A stretch of DNA of 64,000 bases, from NCBI GenBank assembly GCA_004172935.1, contig SDZD01000036.1, positions 1 through 64,000 on the forward strand, given 5' to 3'. Positions within the stretch are counted from its first letter, which is position 1. Each line of letters starts with the position of its first letter. The position numbers and the translations under genes were made by a program. Below the pieces are notes generated by a model, which was given only the letters and a program-made list of their open reading frames with translations, searched no databases and was not told the origin of the DNA. Source of the stretch: a bacterium (GTDB taxonomy: Bacteria; Armatimonadota; Abditibacteriia; Abditibacteriales; Abditibacteriaceae). Positions 63,601 through 64,000 of this stretch are shown here, one piece after another.

Positions 63601-63772
63601 GAGTGAGCGCACTACCAGCGCGGGGTAAGCCGAATTGCCACTGTCCGGCGAGAGAAATGGTCGGTTCTGCTGAGCTGGCGCTTTTGATGGAAATGGTGTC
63701 GTTTGCTGCTTCCGCACCTGCTGTGCAGAAAACAATCGAGGAGAGGGCAAGGGGCAGTACCAACGTCTTCAT
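60653..63772 (-). CDS. Secreted GH2 glycoside hydrolase with C-terminal F5/8 (CBM32-like) domain
   Basis: The 1039-aa exported enzyme has a signal peptide (LVLPLALSSIVFCTAGAEA). GH2 jelly-roll and Ig-like domains follow (LTLFLERCRWTTTVWLDGKQ). The barrel has CLMTIGNEYGGN as the acid/base site. The C-terminal 150 residues form a discoidin/F5/8 type C lectin (YAASNILNDDEGTFWHTEWE, PHEVVIDAGRQISLKGLTVL, TARYLKLKILSG). I chose the ATG at 63772, two codons after another ATG. It faces the start of an AraC gene across 101 bases, a likely regulator pair. Confidence 0.9.
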   Translation of the reverse strand: MKTLVLPLALSSIVFCTAGAEAANDTISIKSASSAEPTISLAGQWQFGLPRAGSALTPPDKLTETIRLPGTMDDAGLGPKNTKKPDLSGPYRLYDYAGPAWYRRDIEVPANWKGKQLTLFLERCRWTTTVWLDGKQVGSQDSLIAPHLYNLGTNITPGRHQLTICVDNTVKIWLGTFVSALFGGTPGNMNGIIGRIELWAKPPVWIDNVQVYPNVGQMTARVVVKIGNSTGQPGKGEVKIGSQTVATNWTASGGEVETNLDMSKAKLWNEFSPNLSQLSVRLGEDMRTVRFGMRDLSIKGTQFTMNGRPLFLRGTLECSIWPLTGYPPTDAAAWRRIYRIIKSYGLNHMRFHSWCPPEAAFAVADEEGILLQIEAPQANVDVGDPVRDAFTQAEMRRILDTYGNHPSFCLMTIGNEYGGNQALLTKHIDALIEHDSRHLYSSASSGSPTPNRQWTEITDGRGIGGPATERDLSGVVADNSRPIIGHEIGQWGYFPDALTEKKYTGVMRLKNFEMVYDDLRKKHLIDLAPKYIEASGKLATLLYKEEIEVLLRTRGYAGFSLLDMHDYPTQGTALVGPLDEFWDSKGFVTPQQFRRYCAPVVPLLRMPKRTFTTNENFDATVQVAQYGAADMPSVRPFWSIQDSQGKVVASGSLPQKALPTGTVTDAGAIHAPLASLRAPGKFTVTVSLPGTQYSNSWEIWIYAGAAQAPVPPKNIVIYKQWDDSAKTALAAGKTVFISTLNLSSKHTLPGAMRPVFWSPVWFPSQMPCTMSLLCDPKHPALAQFPTEMNNNWQWWDLLERSKPIIMDDAPIGFRPLVHVVDNFSRNHMLGNLFEAKVGQGKLLFCSIDLSSDLGNRPVARQLLTSLYNYIGSDKFRPQSQLPMEKLDEWLTPYSNRLGTMGTKVISADSEAPGYAASNILNDDEGTFWHTEWEPQAAPLPHEVVIDAGRQISLKGLTVLARQDGNDNGRIADCEVYCTDDTKDWGNPVAKTRLPDSPESQTISFSKPVTARYLKLKILSGHRGNPFISLGKLDIVPTPS

Positions 63773-63873
63773 ATGCATGATATTGCTACGGTCAAGTTCG
63801 CATTTTGAGCTTAAGGATTCGGGGGGGCCGGGTGAATAGGCTCAGTAGCTAACTTCCTGTAATATTTAGCTAC

Positions 63874-64000
63874 ATGTCGCCCATCTCCGAAGCACTGCAT
63901 GGCTCCATTTCCTCGCTTTTTTGCGACCGATTCCTACGGAATTCGAGTTATATGACGCGGCGTCCCGGTGGCAGTAACGACTGGTTACTCATTTTCACGG
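63874..64000 (+). CDS. AraC family regulator, N-terminal fragment cut by window end
   Basis: Forty-two codons are visible from the ATG at 63874. The text SSLFCDRFLRNSSYMTRRPG then GSNDWLLIFT resembles the sensor start of AraC-type regulators. No stop occurs before the window end. A TAATAT lies ten bases before the ATG and no Shine-Dalgarno is seen, so a near-leaderless mRNA is possible. It is divergent from the GH2-CBM32 gene. Confidence 0.65.
   Translation, partial: MSPISEALHGSISSLFCDRFLRNSSYMTRRPGGSNDWLLIFT

Noticed and set aside
1..64000. CRISPR array, prophage or integrated plasmid
   Set aside because: No regularly spaced direct repeats with unique spacers, no phage structural genes, and no integrase or attachment duplication was seen. 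The tandem repeats found are protein-coding.

Overview
The window looks like chromosomal DNA of a free-living bacterium with moderately high GC (estimated by eye, not computed). It carries two DUF1559-type pseudopilins with a GFTLIE/AFTLIE cleavage site, large Ig-like repeat surface proteins and a dense set of secreted glycoside hydrolases. It also has MreB and MurA. Together these suggest Armatimonadota/Abditibacteriota, or less likely a planctomycete-like lineage. This placement is an inference; no rRNA gene is present.

Region 1 (1-9.7 kb) holds a Gfo/Idh/MocA oxidoreductase and a large HEAT-like protein of unknown function. These are followed by a secreted SGNH hydrolase with Ig-like modules, a small membrane protein, mreB and murA. 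Region 2 (9.9-15.2 kb) is the most unusual part. Six atypical tRNA-like genes are arranged as three A-B pairs, with a conserved TAAAAT box in front of each pair. They are interleaved with two paralogous proteins of unknown function. A truncated tRNA end and several interspersed GA-rich repeats lie between the two paralogs. The array ends in a zinc-ribbon SDR protein that lacks the catalytic Tyr, followed by a leucine-rich repeat protein.

Region 3 (15.2-28.5 kb) is accessory. It has two overlapping GNAT enzymes (one of the TacT-toxin type), a pseudopilin, small unknown genes and a 1161-aa Ig-repeat surface protein. It also has an arsenite resistance operon (arsR, acr3, DUF6428) and a TetR/SMR efflux pair with a clear candidate operator. 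Region 4 (28.6-64 kb) is dominated by polysaccharide degradation: a DUF5060/GH-A enzyme, GH31, GH78, three GH2 enzymes and two lectin-fold secreted proteins. Two AraC regulators, one GntR-LacI hybrid regulator and the start of a third AraC regulator sit beside particular glycosidase genes. A beta-lactamase-family hydrolase, a VOC protein, an IS1 InsA-like remnant, a bestrophin-like channel with a structured leader, and a fused hydantoinase/5-oxoprolinase lie among them.

Several strong hairpin terminators and palindromes are listed. Several starts appear leaderless or use non-ATG codons, so some N-termini are provisional. All family assignments come from motif recognition by reading; no database search was run.
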